Assembly (NCBI GenBank): GCA_022824025.1
Contig: JAJEBF010000045.1
Span: 1 to 64,000, forward strand
Source of the DNA: Caldilineaceae bacterium
GTDB taxonomy: Bacteria > Chloroflexota > Anaerolineae > Caldilineales > Caldilineaceae
DNA: 64,000 bases
Reading direction: 5' to 3'
Shown here: positions 45,374-54,864 of the stretch, piece after piece
How the letters are laid out: every line of letters begins with the position of its first letter
Position numbering within the stretch: position 1 is the stretch's first letter
Notes under the pieces: model-generated
Database searches by the model: none
The model's input: only the letters and a program-made list of their open reading frames with translations
What the model was told of the DNA's origin: nothing
Made by a program: the position numbers and the translations under genes

Positions 45374-47292
45374 TGACTCCTGTCAGTGCAAACGGCGCAA
45401 TCAGAAATGGGCTGATCGCCTTTGCCTTCCTGGGCTATCTGATCCTGATCGGCATTCCAGGCCGGTTAGGCGGGTCCGCCTTGCCGGTCCTCGCGCTTGT
45501 CGCCGCGCTGTTCTTCTGGGTCAAACTTCGCTTTGACGCGCCGGACACTGGGGGAGCCGGCCTCCCAGGCGGCAGCGCAGAGGGGAAGCCCGGTTGGCAG
45601 ATCGGCGCGCCCGGCCAATCATCGGGGCGCGGCGTTGGCGCTCTCTTTCCGGGAAGAGGCGGAACACTCGTGCTGCGCCATGGCCTGTTGGCAGGTGTAA
45701 CAACCGGCCTGTTGATTGCAGGCATGAGCTTGGCGTTTGCCTCGGCCATCGGCAGCGGCGCCTCGATTCAACCGGTCCTGGACAAGATCGTTCCCGTCAA
45801 TGTCGGCGCTTTGATCGGCGTTTCCCCGGGCCAGATTGCAAACGACGATGTACCCCTTTTCCGTTACCCTTTGCAAGTCCTGTTCTTCACAGTGGCCGGG
45901 CTGTTCGCCGCCCTGGCAGCAGTCGCGGCCCGAGCTCGTAACTTGCAAACTACATCTATGGCCCGCCTCTCTGCCTACCTGGATAGCCTTCCCTTCAGGA
46001 CAACAGCCCGATTCGCCGGCATCGCGCTCCCCTTCCTGCTGCTCGCTTACATTGTTTGGCTCGGCATCCCCGGCGTATCCGCATTCGGCTCCAATGAAGG
46101 CACCGTCCGCCTCCTGTTTACTTTGATCGCAACCGGCAGCGGACTCTTCGCCATTCGCCTCGCCCACCCCGGCCGCGAACAGAAGATCGTGGCCCTCTTG
46201 CTCGCCCTCGGCGTTCTGACCATGCCCTTCATCCTGGATCAGTTTCAGAACTCCGTGATGGGCCTTGTCTTCATCTTCGTCATGATGGGCCTGGGGCTGA
46301 ACATCGTCGTCGGCTACGCAGGGCTCCTCGACTTGGGTTACGTAGCATTCTTCGCCATTGGCGCCTATACATACGCCTTCCTTTCCGCCCCCTTCTCTTC
46401 GCCTTACATTAGCAACCTGCTAAATCTCCTTGGTATCTCCCCCGAAATCCCCCTGCTTGGCTACTGGACCGCCCTGCCTGTGGCAATGCTGACCGCCGCA
46501 ATCGGCGGCATTCTTCTGGGCATTCCAGTGTTGCGCCTGCGCGGCGACTACCTGGCGATCGTAACCCTGGGTTTTGGCGAAATCATCAGGCTCTTCATGT
46601 TGAATCTGGGAGAGCTGACAAACGGACCCCGCGGCATTCTCGAAATCTCGCAGCCCGGCCTTTTCGGCCTGCCCCCCCAGAGCTTTTCCTCCGGGCTTCT
46701 CAGCTCACAGGGCTGGATCTTCCTGGTCGCTCTGGTCAGCTCAGCTGTAGTGGCCTTCGTCGCCATCCGTCTGAACGATTCCCGCCTCGGCCGCGCCTGG
46801 TTCGCCATGCAGGAAGACGAAGACGTTGCCGAAGCCACCGGCGTCCACCTCGTGCGGACAAAACTCCTCGCCTTCGCCATCGGCGCAACCTTTGCCGGCA
46901 TGGCGGGCCAGCTCTACGCCTCCAGGCAGATCAATATCTTTCCCGAGAACTTTTCCCTCTTCGTCTCCATCGACGCACTTGCTCTCATCATCGTTGGCGG
47001 TATCGGCAGCCCGGCCGGCATTGTACTGGGCGCCCTTGCCCTCAAGGGCCTGCCGGAAGTGCTGCGCGGCGTGGACGAATACCGAATCGTCACCTTCGCC
47101 GCCCTCCTCGTCATCATGATGATCGTGCGTCCCGCCGGAATCCTGCCCTCAGCGCGCCGCCGCGTCCAGGTCTCCCCCACGGACGAACAGGGCCCTACAA
47201 CAGCGGCAGAAGAAAGGGAAAATGACGCAAGCCTGCCCGCACAAGGTCCCCCGGCCCGGCCTGAGGATGCCCGCAGCGAGGAGCCCGCATGA
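45373..47292 (+). CDS. livM: Branched-chain amino-acid ABC permease, LivM type, with long N-terminal extension
   Basis: The canonical LivM domain occupies about residues 290-600: GLVFIFVMMGLGLNIVVGYAGLLDLGYVAF, then RLRGDYLAIVTLGFGEIIRL, the ATPase loop RLNDSRLGRAWFAMQEDEDVAEATGV, and GGIGSPAGIVLGA (quoted in parts as landmarks). The first 285 residues are extra and contain about six membrane helices, with a Gly/Pro-rich hydrophilic loop at about 57-95. The C-terminal tail of about 40 residues is polar. At 639 aa it is well above the usual 300-420. It overlaps livH by one base and livG by four. Confidence 0.9.
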   Translation: MTPVSANGAIRNGLIAFAFLGYLILIGIPGRLGGSALPVLALVAALFFWVKLRFDAPDTGGAGLPGGSAEGKPGWQIGAPGQSSGRGVGALFPGRGGTLVLRHGLLAGVTTGLLIAGMSLAFASAIGSGASIQPVLDKIVPVNVGALIGVSPGQIANDDVPLFRYPLQVLFFTVAGLFAALAAVAARARNLQTTSMARLSAYLDSLPFRTTARFAGIALPFLLLAYIVWLGIPGVSAFGSNEGTVRLLFTLIATGSGLFAIRLAHPGREQKIVALLLALGVLTMPFILDQFQNSVMGLVFIFVMMGLGLNIVVGYAGLLDLGYVAFFAIGAYTYAFLSAPFSSPYISNLLNLLGISPEIPLLGYWTALPVAMLTAAIGGILLGIPVLRLRGDYLAIVTLGFGEIIRLFMLNLGELTNGPRGILEISQPGLFGLPPQSFSSGLLSSQGWIFLVALVSSAVVAFVAIRLNDSRLGRAWFAMQEDEDVAEATGVHLVRTKLLAFAIGATFAGMAGQLYASRQINIFPENFSLFVSIDALALIIVGGIGSPAGIVLGALALKGLPEVLRGVDEYRIVTFAALLVIMMIVRPAGILPSARRRVQVSPTDEQGPTTAAEERENDASLPAQGPPARPEDARSEEPA

Positions 47293-48089
47293 CAGCCCTC
47301 CTCAGCATCCAGGCGGTAACCAAGGTTTTCGGCGGGTTGACAGCTGTCGACAACGTGGATGTGGATATTGCGGAACGCTCAATCACGTCCCTGATTGGCC
47401 CCAACGGCGCGGGGAAGACGACCCTCTTCAACTGCTTGACTGGCTTGCACAGACCCGAAGCAGGGGAGATTCTCTTCGACGGGAGGTCGCTGATCGGGCT
47501 GAGGCCGGACGAAATCACCGCCCGCGGCGTTGCTCGAACCTACCAGAACATTCGCCTCTTCGGCAGAATGACCGCACTCGAAAACGTTCTGGTCGGCCAG
47601 CACCTGCGGCTGCACGCCTCACATTGGAGCGCCATCCTGCGATCAACCCGCCAGCAGGCCGAAGAACGCGCGGCACGCACGTTCGCCCTGGAGTTGCTGG
47701 CGTTCGTTGGCCTGGAAAGCCACGCCGAGGTCGTCTCAACGAACCTGCCCTACGGCGAACAGCGGCTGCTGGAAGTGGCCCGCGCATTGGGAAGCCGCCC
47801 CAGCCTGCTGCTCCTCGACGAACCGGCCGCCGGCATGAACCCGAGCGAAACCGACCGCATGATGGAGCTCGTCCACAGGCTGCGCGACGAAATGGGCATA
47901 ACCATATTCCTGATTGAACACGACATGAAGGTTGTAATGAGCGTCTCGGAGACGGTTGCCGTCCTTGATTACGGCGAGAAGATCGCCGAAGGCACACCGG
48001 AAGAGGTGCGCGCAAACGCCAGGGTCGTCGAGGCCTACCTGGGCCCGGAAGTCGTCCTGCAGGATACCGCGGATACCCCAAACCTCTGA
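47289..48089 (+). CDS. livG: Branched-chain amino-acid ABC ATPase, LivG type
   Basis: The 266-aa ATPase has Walker A GPNGAGKTTLFN (about residues 35-46), the TYQNIRLFGRMTALENVLVG Q-loop region typical of LivG and the signature LPYGEQRLLEVARAL. Walker B is LLLLDEPAAGMNPSE and the switch His is in IFLIEHDMKVVM. The ATG overlaps the livM stop by four bases. It pairs with LivF. Confidence 0.93.
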   Translation: MTALLSIQAVTKVFGGLTAVDNVDVDIAERSITSLIGPNGAGKTTLFNCLTGLHRPEAGEILFDGRSLIGLRPDEITARGVARTYQNIRLFGRMTALENVLVGQHLRLHASHWSAILRSTRQQAEERAARTFALELLAFVGLESHAEVVSTNLPYGEQRLLEVARALGSRPSLLLLDEPAAGMNPSETDRMMELVHRLRDEMGITIFLIEHDMKVVMSVSETVAVLDYGEKIAEGTPEEVRANARVVEAYLGPEVVLQDTADTPNL

Positions 48090-48092
48090 ACC

Positions 48093-48851
48093 ATGCTTAT
48101 CCTGGACTCAGTCCACACCTACTACGGTCACATTCACGCCCTGAAGGGGATCTCCCTTACCGTGAACCAGGGCGAAATCGTCACCCTTATCGGCTCGAAC
48201 GGCGCCGGCAAGACCACCACGCTCAACACCATCAGCGGTGTGCTGCCCGCTCGCGCCGGGGCAATCTACCTCCAGGAAAACGCCCGCAGCGGCGGACCAC
48301 CCGCCCATCCCGGCAGAGCGAATGACTCCGACATTCGTCTCGACCAGCTTCCCGCACACCAGGTCGCACGCCTTGGCGTCTCACAATCTCCCGAGGGGCG
48401 CAAGATCTTCGCCCGCCTATCCGTCCAGGAAAACCTCGCCATGGGCGCCTTCGCTCGCGCCGATGCGGACGGAATCAGCCAGGACCTCGAACGCGTCTTC
48501 CAGTTATTCCCCCGCCTTCAGGAGAGACTCAGCCAGCCCGGTGGCACCCTCTCCGGCGGCGAACAACAGATGCTCGCCATCGGCCGCGCGCTCATGAGCA
48601 GGCCGCGCATCCTCCTCCTCGACGAACCCTCAATGGGCCTCGCGCCCATCCTCGTCCAGCAGATATTTCAAATTATTCGCGAAATCAACGCCCAGGGGAT
48701 GACCATTCTGCTCGTGGAGCAAAACGCCCAGGCCGCCCTCCACATCGCCAATCGCGGCTACGTCCTCGAAACAGGAAACATTGTCCTCAGCGGCGACGCG
48801 CAGGACCTCCTCGCCGACCCTCAGGTGGCCGAAGCCTACCTGGGAATCTGA
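48093..48851 (+). CDS. livF: Branched-chain amino-acid ABC ATPase, LivF type
   Basis: The 252-aa ATPase has Walker A GSNGAGKTTTLNTISG, the LivF-specific GVSQSPEGRKIFARLSVQENL block, signature LSGGEQQMLAIGRAL and Walker B ILLLDEPSMGLAP. Between residues 65 and 85 there is an insertion of roughly 20 residues (around ARSGGPPAHPGRAND) absent from typical LivF proteins. It starts three bases after livG. It is the last gene of the importer and is convergent with a dehydrogenase gene. Confidence 0.92.
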   Translation: MLILDSVHTYYGHIHALKGISLTVNQGEIVTLIGSNGAGKTTTLNTISGVLPARAGAIYLQENARSGGPPAHPGRANDSDIRLDQLPAHQVARLGVSQSPEGRKIFARLSVQENLAMGAFARADADGISQDLERVFQLFPRLQERLSQPGGTLSGGEQQMLAIGRALMSRPRILLLDEPSMGLAPILVQQIFQIIREINAQGMTILLVEQNAQAALHIANRGYVLETGNIVLSGDAQDLLADPQVAEAYLGI

Positions 48852-48902
48852 CCGAGCGCTTCATTTTCCCTATCTGCTTACTCAACACCCAGACGGTCAG
48901 GC

Positions 48903-49853
48903 CTAGAACAGCCTCCTCTTATCCACGATATTGCGCGGCTCCTCCCCCGCAAGATAGCGCCGCAAGTTGTCGACCAGCGTATCGATTCGGCGTTGCGGCA
49001 CATGGGGATTGTCCGCCGCCACATGGGGCGTTAGGATCACGTTCTCCATCTGCCATAGCGGGTGACCCCCCGGCAGTGGCTCCGTCTCGTAAACATCAAG
49101 CGCGGCCCCCGCAATCCTGCCCGAGTCCAGCGCCTCGACGAGCGCATCCAGCTTGACCACTACGCCCCGGCTGATGTTGATCAGATAGGCCGACGACTTC
49201 ATCTGCGCCAGTTCCTCCGCGCCAATCAGCCCCACAGTCTCAGGCGTCTGCGGGACGCAGCTCACCGCAAAATCCGCTTCTCCCAGCAGTTCGTGCAAGC
49301 GATCCTGGCTCCACAACGCGTCCAGGCCCAGGCTGCTTCCCAGCTCCTCGTTCGGCCGCGCGTCAACCGCTATGACGCGCATGTCGTGCGCCTTCCCGCG
49401 CCGCGCCAGCTCCGAACCGATGCCACCCAGGCCAATCACGCCCAGCGTGCAGTCTCCCAGGTGGCGTACCGGCGTGCCCTTGCGCCACTCCCCTCGAATC
49501 TGCCGCCGCATGTATAGATGTATCCCCCTGGCGAACATCAGAATAAAGCAGAATGCGTGATCGGCTATCATGTCGCCGTAGATCTTCGCCATGTTGCTGA
49601 CCACCACACCGCTCTCAGCCAGTTCGGGGTACATATAATGCTCCAACCCCGCGATCGGCGTCTGCAGCCACCGCAAACTCTCCGCACGCGCCAGCATCTC
49701 CTTGGAGAGATTGCCGTACATGCCAACCGCCTGCGGAACGGCGGCCAGCGCCTCCTCCTCGGTCAGAGCGTTTACGATCTCCAGTTCCGGCGACACCGAC
49801 CGCACCTGCTCAAGCTCGCCGGGCGACAGTGGCGGATAGATTAGAAAATTCAT
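48903..49853 (-). CDS. D-2-hydroxyacid dehydrogenase family protein
   Basis: The 316-aa NAD(P)-dependent oxidoreductase has the Rossmann motif TLGVIGLGGIGSELARRGKA (about residues 135-154). The catalytic Arg is in LINISRGVVV, the acid is in the downstream DVYETEPLP region, and the His is in VILTPHVAADNP. I chose ATG 49853 because the protein aligns from NFLIYPPLSPGELEQV; the longer frame has a non-family N-terminus. A Gfo/Idh/MocA oxidoreductase gene precedes it by 22 bases on the same strand, suggesting a small operon for a sugar acid or hydroxyacid. Confidence 0.9.
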   Translation of the reverse strand: MNFLIYPPLSPGELEQVRSVSPELEIVNALTEEEALAAVPQAVGMYGNLSKEMLARAESLRWLQTPIAGLEHYMYPELAESGVVVSNMAKIYGDMIADHAFCFILMFARGIHLYMRRQIRGEWRKGTPVRHLGDCTLGVIGLGGIGSELARRGKAHDMRVIAVDARPNEELGSSLGLDALWSQDRLHELLGEADFAVSCVPQTPETVGLIGAEELAQMKSSAYLINISRGVVVKLDALVEALDSGRIAGAALDVYETEPLPGGHPLWQMENVILTPHVAADNPHVPQRRIDTLVDNLRRYLAGEEPRNIVDKRRLF

Positions 49854-49875
49854 CGCTTTCGTCCCTCTTCCCTTT

Positions 49876-51030
49876 CTATGTTGGCTTCTGCCTGAACGCA
49901 GCATACCTTTCCGCGTGAACAAGCTGCGCCACGTCCACGCGTGCGCCTCCCAGCTCGTCCGATACATTCGCGCCAAGAACCGCAGCAAGGCTGTTCATCG
50001 CATCACCGAACGGCGAACGTATCAACTCCGGCCTCCCGTCCGAAACCGCTTGAACAAATGCCCGGCTGATCGCAAAGGTATCGTCTCCCCCCCGGCCCTC
50101 GTAGAGCGGCTTCTCGACAGCGTCTTGCTCCGGACTCCTCTCAGGGGGGTAAGGGCCGTCGTAGTGATACGCCTTAACGCCGTCCCCTTCAATCACTATC
50201 CTTCCTTCAGTCCACATGACCTGGTGGTCCATATGGCTGGCATATACCTTCCTGAGTCTAGAAAGTGTCATTGTGCCAACAGCGCCGCCCGCAAAGCCGA
50301 AAAGCGCGCTATACGTATACGGATTATCCGCTCCGTCCTGTATCTCCTCTGTGGGCCGATGCTGGTAGTGGGCCTGCACCCACTCGACGTCCCCAAACCA
50401 GTATCGCCACAGGTCCAACAGGTGGATCCCTCCTTCGACCACCGTCATTCCGCTCCATGTTCGGTTCGCCGTCCACACCCTGTTGCGGGGCCCCCCTTGG
50501 CGCTCCGTCTGATGATGCTTTACGTTATGCCCTTCCAGCGGACCGTGAAATGTGTAGCACGCCATCAGCGGCCTGCGGCCTTCGCGCAAGTGCCTGTAAA
50601 CGGCCTCATGCCGGCCGTCGAACCGCTGCTGGAAACCGGCTGTAGAGAGCACGCCGGCCCCCTCTATCGCCGCCTGCATCGCCAGAGCCTCGTCAAGGTA
50701 GAGGCTCATCGGCTTCTCCACGAACAGATGGATCCCCGCCCGCGCCGCTCTTACGACCTCACCCGAATGCACGTTCGGCGGAATGCAGAAATAGAGGGCA
50801 TCCGGCTCCTGCGCCAGCAACGCCTCGAATTCGGTCGTGTGCAAAATTCCTTCTGGCCGGAAGCCGGGAACATAGCTCTGCAATTTCCCCGCGTCCAGGT
50901 TCGACGGGAAGGCATCGGCCAGAGCCGTCAGCCGAACCGCGCCCTGCTTTTGCAGAGCCCACAAGGCCTTCAGGTGTTGCAGGCCCCGCTGCCCTAAACC
51001 CATCACAGCGACGCGTACCGGTCCTGTCAT
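49876..51030 (-). CDS. Gfo/Idh/MocA family oxidoreductase
   Basis: The 384-aa enzyme has an N-terminal Rossmann domain (VRVAVMGLGQRGLQHLKAL) and the catalytic E-K-P in LFVEKPMSLYLDEA (about residues 103-116). The C-terminal beta-sheet domain includes VVEGGIHLLDLWRYWFGDVEWV, where the substrate-binding His is expected. Such enzymes oxidise or reduce sugars, inositols or their derivatives with NAD(P). It lies 22 bases upstream of the hydroxyacid dehydrogenase gene. Confidence 0.9.
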   Translation of the reverse strand: MTGPVRVAVMGLGQRGLQHLKALWALQKQGAVRLTALADAFPSNLDAGKLQSYVPGFRPEGILHTTEFEALLAQEPDALYFCIPPNVHSGEVVRAARAGIHLFVEKPMSLYLDEALAMQAAIEGAGVLSTAGFQQRFDGRHEAVYRHLREGRRPLMACYTFHGPLEGHNVKHHQTERQGGPRNRVWTANRTWSGMTVVEGGIHLLDLWRYWFGDVEWVQAHYQHRPTEEIQDGADNPYTYSALFGFAGGAVGTMTLSRLRKVYASHMDHQVMWTEGRIVIEGDGVKAYHYDGPYPPERSPEQDAVEKPLYEGRGGDDTFAISRAFVQAVSDGRPELIRSPFGDAMNSLAAVLGANVSDELGGARVDVAQLVHAERYAAFRQKPT

Positions 51031-51374
51031 CGTAGCATCCTTTCCTCGTTCCTGATTGGCTGCAGGGATTCTCCGCCCTGGGGCAAATCATCTGCGTTGC
51101 CGGACCTGCTTCCCCCTCCGCCCGCGCCCCCGTCCGCCACACGGCAGAAAGTCAGATTTGCGCCCAGACCCCAAAAAGTCTATAATCTCCTGCGGCGTTC
51201 ATTGAGTCCGAACCGTTCCTTGAATTCGAAGAAAGCGTTTAACGCCCATTTGAATCCTGCATTGGCCGCTTCGGGCTCTGCGTAGCGCCCATGACTGAGT
51301 ACCGCATAGACAGGCCCGGACTGTGGCGCATTGCGTCGCCGGCAGCCAGTTCAGAAATAAAATCGGAGGCGATT
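51031..51374. other. Divergent region upstream of rpmG
   Basis: The 344 bases contain the rpmG promoter candidate (51158-51186) and a GGAGG ribosome site at its right end. The frame reading into rpmG from 51291 is not a plausible N-terminal extension. Nothing else was seen. Confidence 0.45.
51158..51186 (+). promoter_or_regulatory. Candidate promoter of rpmG
   Basis: TTGCGC at 51158-51163 and a perfect TATAAT at 51181-51186 have a 17-base spacer. The leader to the ATG would be about 185 bases. Confidence 0.5.
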
Positions 51375-51536
51375 ATGGCCAGGAGAGGTCCACGTCAGCT
51401 TGTGAAGATGCGCAGCACCGAGAGCCATCATCTCTATCTGACGACAAAGAACCGTCGCAACAACGATAAACGGCTCGAACTCAAGAAATACGATCCCGTC
51501 CTGCGCAAACACGTAGTTTACCGCGAAACAAGGTAG
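51375..51536 (+). CDS. rpmG: 50S ribosomal protein L33, zinc-free form
   Basis: The 53-aa protein is the small basic large-subunit protein L33 ([45 protein letters not shown], read here only as residues 6-50 of the family pattern). It has no cysteine, so it is the zinc-independent paralogue. GGAGG lies six bases before ATG 51375. A terminator follows at 51620. A C-plus L33 paralogue may exist elsewhere and be exchanged under zinc limitation. Confidence 0.93.
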   Translation: MARRGPRQLVKMRSTESHHLYLTTKNRRNNDKRLELKKYDPVLRKHVVYRETR

Positions 51537-51619
51537 CCGCCCCTACGGCCGGCACTTCAGCCTGGCCGTGCTGGACGCATCGGTAGGTAACTTAGTCGGT
51601 CAACTATACTGCACGTCAG

Positions 51620-51658
51620 ACCCGCTGCCAGCAACTCGATCTGCAGCGGGTTTCTGTT
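51620..51658 (+). terminator. Intrinsic terminator of rpmG
   Basis: ACCCGCTGC (51620-51628) pairs with GCAGCGGGT (51643-51651) as a perfect nine-base stem and is followed by TTTCTGTT, a typical Rho-independent arrangement about 85 bases after the rpmG stop. Confidence 0.7.
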
Positions 51659-51723
51659 AATAGTCGTTCGCCGGGCCGCCGTCGCTCCCCATTCACTCGA
51701 ATTGCGTGCCCCGATTCAGCAAC

Positions 51724-51757
51724 AAAAAAACAGGAGTCCCAATTCAGTCCTCCTGCT
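51724..51757 (-). terminator. Intrinsic terminator of the tRNA-Lys gene
   Basis: On the minus strand AGCAGGAG pairs with CTCCTGTT and is followed by seven T. It lies just after the tRNA 3' end, so it ends the tRNA transcript. Confidence 0.7.
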
Positions 51758-51763
51758 CTCAAG

Positions 51764-51836
51764 TGACCCACCAGGGATTCGAACCCCGAACCCGCGGATT
51801 AAGAGTCCGCTGCTCTGCCAGTTGAGCTAGTGGGCC
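51764..51836 (-). tRNA. tRNA-Lys (anticodon CTT)
   Basis: A complete 73-nt cloverleaf is readable on the minus strand. The acceptor stem GGCCCAC pairs with GTGGGTC (one G-U), with discriminator A. The D-arm contains AGCTCAACTGGCAGAGC. The anticodon stem GCGGA/TCCGC holds the loop CTCTTAA with anticodon CTT. The T-arm is GGGTTCGAATCCC. CCA is not encoded. The gene is isolated, with its own terminator. Confidence 0.95.
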
Positions 51837-51943
51837 TTCAGCCGAGCCATATTGTAGATTTTCGGCGAGAAAATGTCAAGTTGAAAGCCGATGTATTGCT
51901 ACCAGGTAGATCCTTCAAACCAATCCCAGGATGACTCTCTCTC

Positions 51944-53251
51944 ATGCTATATTCCGACACCGATCTTGAACAGTACGCCCACCTTCTGATCCGTCTCGGC
52001 GTCAATCTTCAGCCAGGTCAGTCACTCGCGGTTCGCACCGAGCCGGTCCATCGCGACTTCGCCCTCGTGCTGGCCGCGGCAGCCTACGATGCGGGCGCCA
52101 AATACGTCGCCATCGAGTACAGCGACATGCGTCTACAGAGCATTCGCGTCAAGAGGAACTCCGAAGAAGCCCTCGAACACCTTCCTTCCTACATGGAAGC
52201 GATCGCCCAGGAACGCAAGGACGAAAGCTGGGCCGCCATCAGCCTGGTCGGTGAAGAAGACCCGTCTCTCCCTGCCCAACTCGATCCCAACAAACTGCGC
52301 ATCCTCCAAACCGCCGAGTACCGCGCCATGATGCCGTGGCGTTCCTCAATGATGGAGATGAAACAGCAGTGGAACGTCGCCTCCCTGCCCACGCCGGCAT
52401 GGGCGCAGAAGGTCTTCCCCGACCTGCCAGCCGAGCAGGCTTTGCCCCGCCTCTGGCAGGAAATCCGCCGCATCATCCGCCTGGATACCGGCAACCCGCT
52501 CGACGCGTGGCAAGTGCATCTCGGCAACCTGGCCTCAGCCCGCTCGACCCTGCAGGCCAAGCAGGTTCGTGCCCTCCATTTCTATGACCCCGAACCCGGC
52601 CCCGACGGCAAACCGTCAACCGACCTGACGATCGGCCTGACCGACAGGCCCCATTGGGCCGGAGGCAACAGCGGCCTGGGCAAGGATTCTGACGAAGATT
52701 CGGGAGAGGAAGATCAGAACCGAACGCCCGTTTTCCTGCCCAACATTCCTACCGAGGAGCTGTTCACCACCCCTCATCGCCTGCGCGTAAACGGTTGGAC
52801 CCGAACGTCCCGTCCCAGCTTCCCCTTCCGCCGCGAAGTCGAGGAGGTCTCATTCCGCTTTGAGGACGGTCGCGTTACGGAATTCTCGGCCGGTGACGAT
52901 CAGGAGACCTACGAACAGTTCTTTGCCGTCGAAGGCACTCGCTTTCTTGGCGAAGTCGCCCTCGTAGACGTGTCATCACCGATCTTTCGCAGCGGCCTCA
53001 CCTACTACAGTACGCTGTTCGACGAAAACGCGGCCTGCCACATCGCCTTCGGCCAGGCCTACCCCATCGGCCTCGAAGGCGGAGCCGAACTGTCCCCCGA
53101 AGAACTCCTTGAAGCCGGCGTCAACAAATCCGATCTCCATCTCGATGTGATGATCGGCACTCCTTCGCTTGACGTCACCGGCCACCTGGCCGACGGAGGA
53201 ACTCTTGAAATCATGCGCGAGGGCCGCTATACGTCTGATGTCCTGGCATGA
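51944..53251 (+). CDS. Aminopeptidase, M29 family
   Basis: The 435-aa protein is an M29 (thermophilic metallo-aminopeptidase T/AmpS) enzyme, cytoplasmic, using two divalent metals. The N-terminal [21 protein letters not shown] and the middle [12 protein letters not shown] are family blocks. Metal-binding candidates lie in [15 protein letters not shown] (Glu), [17 protein letters not shown] (Glu and His) and [19 protein letters not shown] (His and Asp). Length is usual. It overlaps the next gene by four bases (ATGA), so the two are coupled. Confidence 0.92.
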   Translation: MLYSDTDLEQYAHLLIRLGVNLQPGQSLAVRTEPVHRDFALVLAAAAYDAGAKYVAIEYSDMRLQSIRVKRNSEEALEHLPSYMEAIAQERKDESWAAISLVGEEDPSLPAQLDPNKLRILQTAEYRAMMPWRSSMMEMKQQWNVASLPTPAWAQKVFPDLPAEQALPRLWQEIRRIIRLDTGNPLDAWQVHLGNLASARSTLQAKQVRALHFYDPEPGPDGKPSTDLTIGLTDRPHWAGGNSGLGKDSDEDSGEEDQNRTPVFLPNIPTEELFTTPHRLRVNGWTRTSRPSFPFRREVEEVSFRFEDGRVTEFSAGDDQETYEQFFAVEGTRFLGEVALVDVSSPIFRSGLTYYSTLFDENAACHIAFGQAYPIGLEGGAELSPEELLEAGVNKSDLHLDVMIGTPSLDVTGHLADGGTLEIMREGRYTSDVLA

Positions 53252-54228
53252 ACCAGGTCGACCCTCTGCAACCCTTCCTGGATTCGCAGGGCGTCGTAAT
53301 CCTCGACGGCGCCCTCGCAACGGAGCTGGAAAGTCGGGGAGCTGACCTGAGCGGCGCGCTATGGTCAGCCAGGTTACTGCTCGAAGACCCCGACGCCATC
53401 CGCAAACTACACCTAGACTACTTCACAGCCGGCGCCGACATTGCCATCAGCGCCACCTACCAGGCCAGCTTCCAGGGCTTTGCCCGCCGCGGGCTGAGCC
53501 GCGCCCAAAGCGCCTCCCTCATGCAGCTGAGCGTCCGCCTCGCCCAGGAGGCGCGCGACCAGTTCATGCAGACTCTCCCTCAGACGCGCCGACAGGCCGA
53601 CCGCATTCGTCCTCTCGTGGCCGCCTCCGTAGGCTGCTACGGCGCCTACCTCGCCGACGGCTCCGAGTATCGCGGCGACTATGGCATCTCCAACACGGCC
53701 TTGCGCGACTGGCATCGCCCCAGGCTGGAGACGCTGCTCGAGGCCGAGCCCGATCTTCTTGCCTGCGAAACCATCCCTTGCCTGCAAGAAGCCGAGGTCC
53801 TCGTCGACCTGCTGACTGAGTACCGCGATACGCCCGCGTGGCTGAGCTTTAGCTGCCGCGACCAGAGATCCGTCAGTTCAGGCGAGCGTTTCGTCGCCTG
53901 TGTCGAACTGGCTGCCGCCTCCCCCACTGTGATCGCTGCCGGCCTGAACTGCACCGCTCCCAGCTTCGCCGAGCCCCTTCTCCGCTCGGCACGGCAGATA
54001 ACCGGCAAGCCTCTCGTCTGCTATCCCAACAGCGGCGAGCGCTGGCACAGCCCTTCCCGCCAGTGGATCGCGGGCGCGAAACAGGATCCCCTCACGTCGC
54101 ACGCCCCCGCCTGGAAAGCCGCCGGCGCGCGCCTGATCGGCGGGTGTTGCCGCACATCTCCTTCCGACATCAGAGACCTAAGGCTGCGCCTCCTCCCTCG
54201 CCGCGGTAAAGAGGCTTCTCGCCGCTAG
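53248..54228 (+). CDS. Homocysteine S-methyltransferase family protein
   Basis: The 326-aa barrel enzyme methylates homocysteine from S-methylmethionine or a similar donor. [19 protein letters not shown] (about residues 16-35) is the family start. The zinc ligands are present: Cys235 in GLNCTAPS and Cys300-Cys301 in IGGCCRTSP. It resembles MmuM/YbgG. Translation is coupled to the aminopeptidase gene. A role in methionine salvage is likely. Confidence 0.9.
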   Translation: MNQVDPLQPFLDSQGVVILDGALATELESRGADLSGALWSARLLLEDPDAIRKLHLDYFTAGADIAISATYQASFQGFARRGLSRAQSASLMQLSVRLAQEARDQFMQTLPQTRRQADRIRPLVAASVGCYGAYLADGSEYRGDYGISNTALRDWHRPRLETLLEAEPDLLACETIPCLQEAEVLVDLLTEYRDTPAWLSFSCRDQRSVSSGERFVACVELAAASPTVIAAGLNCTAPSFAEPLLRSARQITGKPLVCYPNSGERWHSPSRQWIAGAKQDPLTSHAPAWKAAGARLIGGCCRTSPSDIRDLRLRLLPRRGKEASRR

Positions 54229-54242
54229 TCCCACACGCGCAA

Positions 54243-54272
54243 GGAGCCGGTACCCATGGAAAGGCCGGCTCC
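54243..54272. terminator. Hairpin between convergent genes
   Basis: GGAGCCGG (54243-54250) pairs with CCGGCTCC (54265-54272) around a 14-base loop, between the methyltransferase stop and the cytochrome stop. No T-run; a weak or Rho-assisted bidirectional terminator. Confidence 0.4.
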
Positions 54273-54324
54273 GATTCCTGGCTTATTCAACTGTATCTAT
54301 CCGCCTGCCCGACAGACGCTCCGC

Positions 54325-54864
54325 CTATTCAGCCCGCAGAGTCAGCAGATAAGTTAGAATATCCGCAATATCCTGTTCACTCAAGTCCACCGAATAAGTG
54401 TCGGGCATCACGTCAGACGTATATCCGTCGACAATGTAGACATTCGGCTCCATGATGCTCCTGTAAAGATACATCGCCGGCCCCGCAAGACCCAGCTGCT
54501 GCGCCCGCCCAACTGCTGTATCAGCCACCTCTGACCACGTTGGCGCAACGTCTATCAGACTGTTGTCCGTCACATGACAGCCGATGCAATTATGTGGCAC
54601 CGTCAGACTCAAGCCCCTTTCCGCGTCGCCGGGAATCCGGGCCGCGACGCCCTCAGGCAATCCCGCCAGGATCTCCTCATCGCTGAGAGGAGCAATTCGC
54701 GGACGGGGTGTGGGCGTGGGCGGCACAAAGGTCTCTCCTTCAGCCACCACCACCATATTGGGTGATATCAACTGCAGCCGCGGGTTCGGCGCGCACGCGC
54801 TCACCACGACAAGCGCCAGAAGAAAACTGACAAGCCCAAAGAAATATGACTTACGACGTACCAT
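54325..54864 (-). CDS. Lipoprotein cytochrome c (single heme)
   Basis: The 179-aa exported protein has a signal peptide with lipobox VVSAC (Cys24) and a Pro/Thr spacer (about 47-57). One class I cytochrome c domain follows: heme motif CIGCH (93-97) and a likely distal Met153 in SDVMPDTY. The C-terminal helix is DIADILTYLLTLR. It would be anchored to the outer face of the membrane and carry electrons between respiratory complexes. No oxidase or reductase genes are adjacent. Its upstream region contains a G-rich block on the coding strand. Confidence 0.88.
   Translation of the reverse strand: MVRRKSYFFGLVSFLLALVVVSACAPNPRLQLISPNMVVVAEGETFVPPTPTPRPRIAPLSDEEILAGLPEGVAARIPGDAERGLSLTVPHNCIGCHVTDNSLIDVAPTWSEVADTAVGRAQQLGLAGPAMYLYRSIMEPNVYIVDGYTSDVMPDTYSVDLSEQDIADILTYLLTLRAE

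Noticed and set aside
49915..50997. 360-codon rightward frame opposite the Gfo/Idh/MocA gene
   Set aside because: Antisense shadow; very Arg/His/Pro-rich and without a ribosome site.
51537..51620. Possible second tRNA or small RNA after rpmG
   Set aside because: No cloverleaf can be drawn; only the rpmG terminator stem is convincing.
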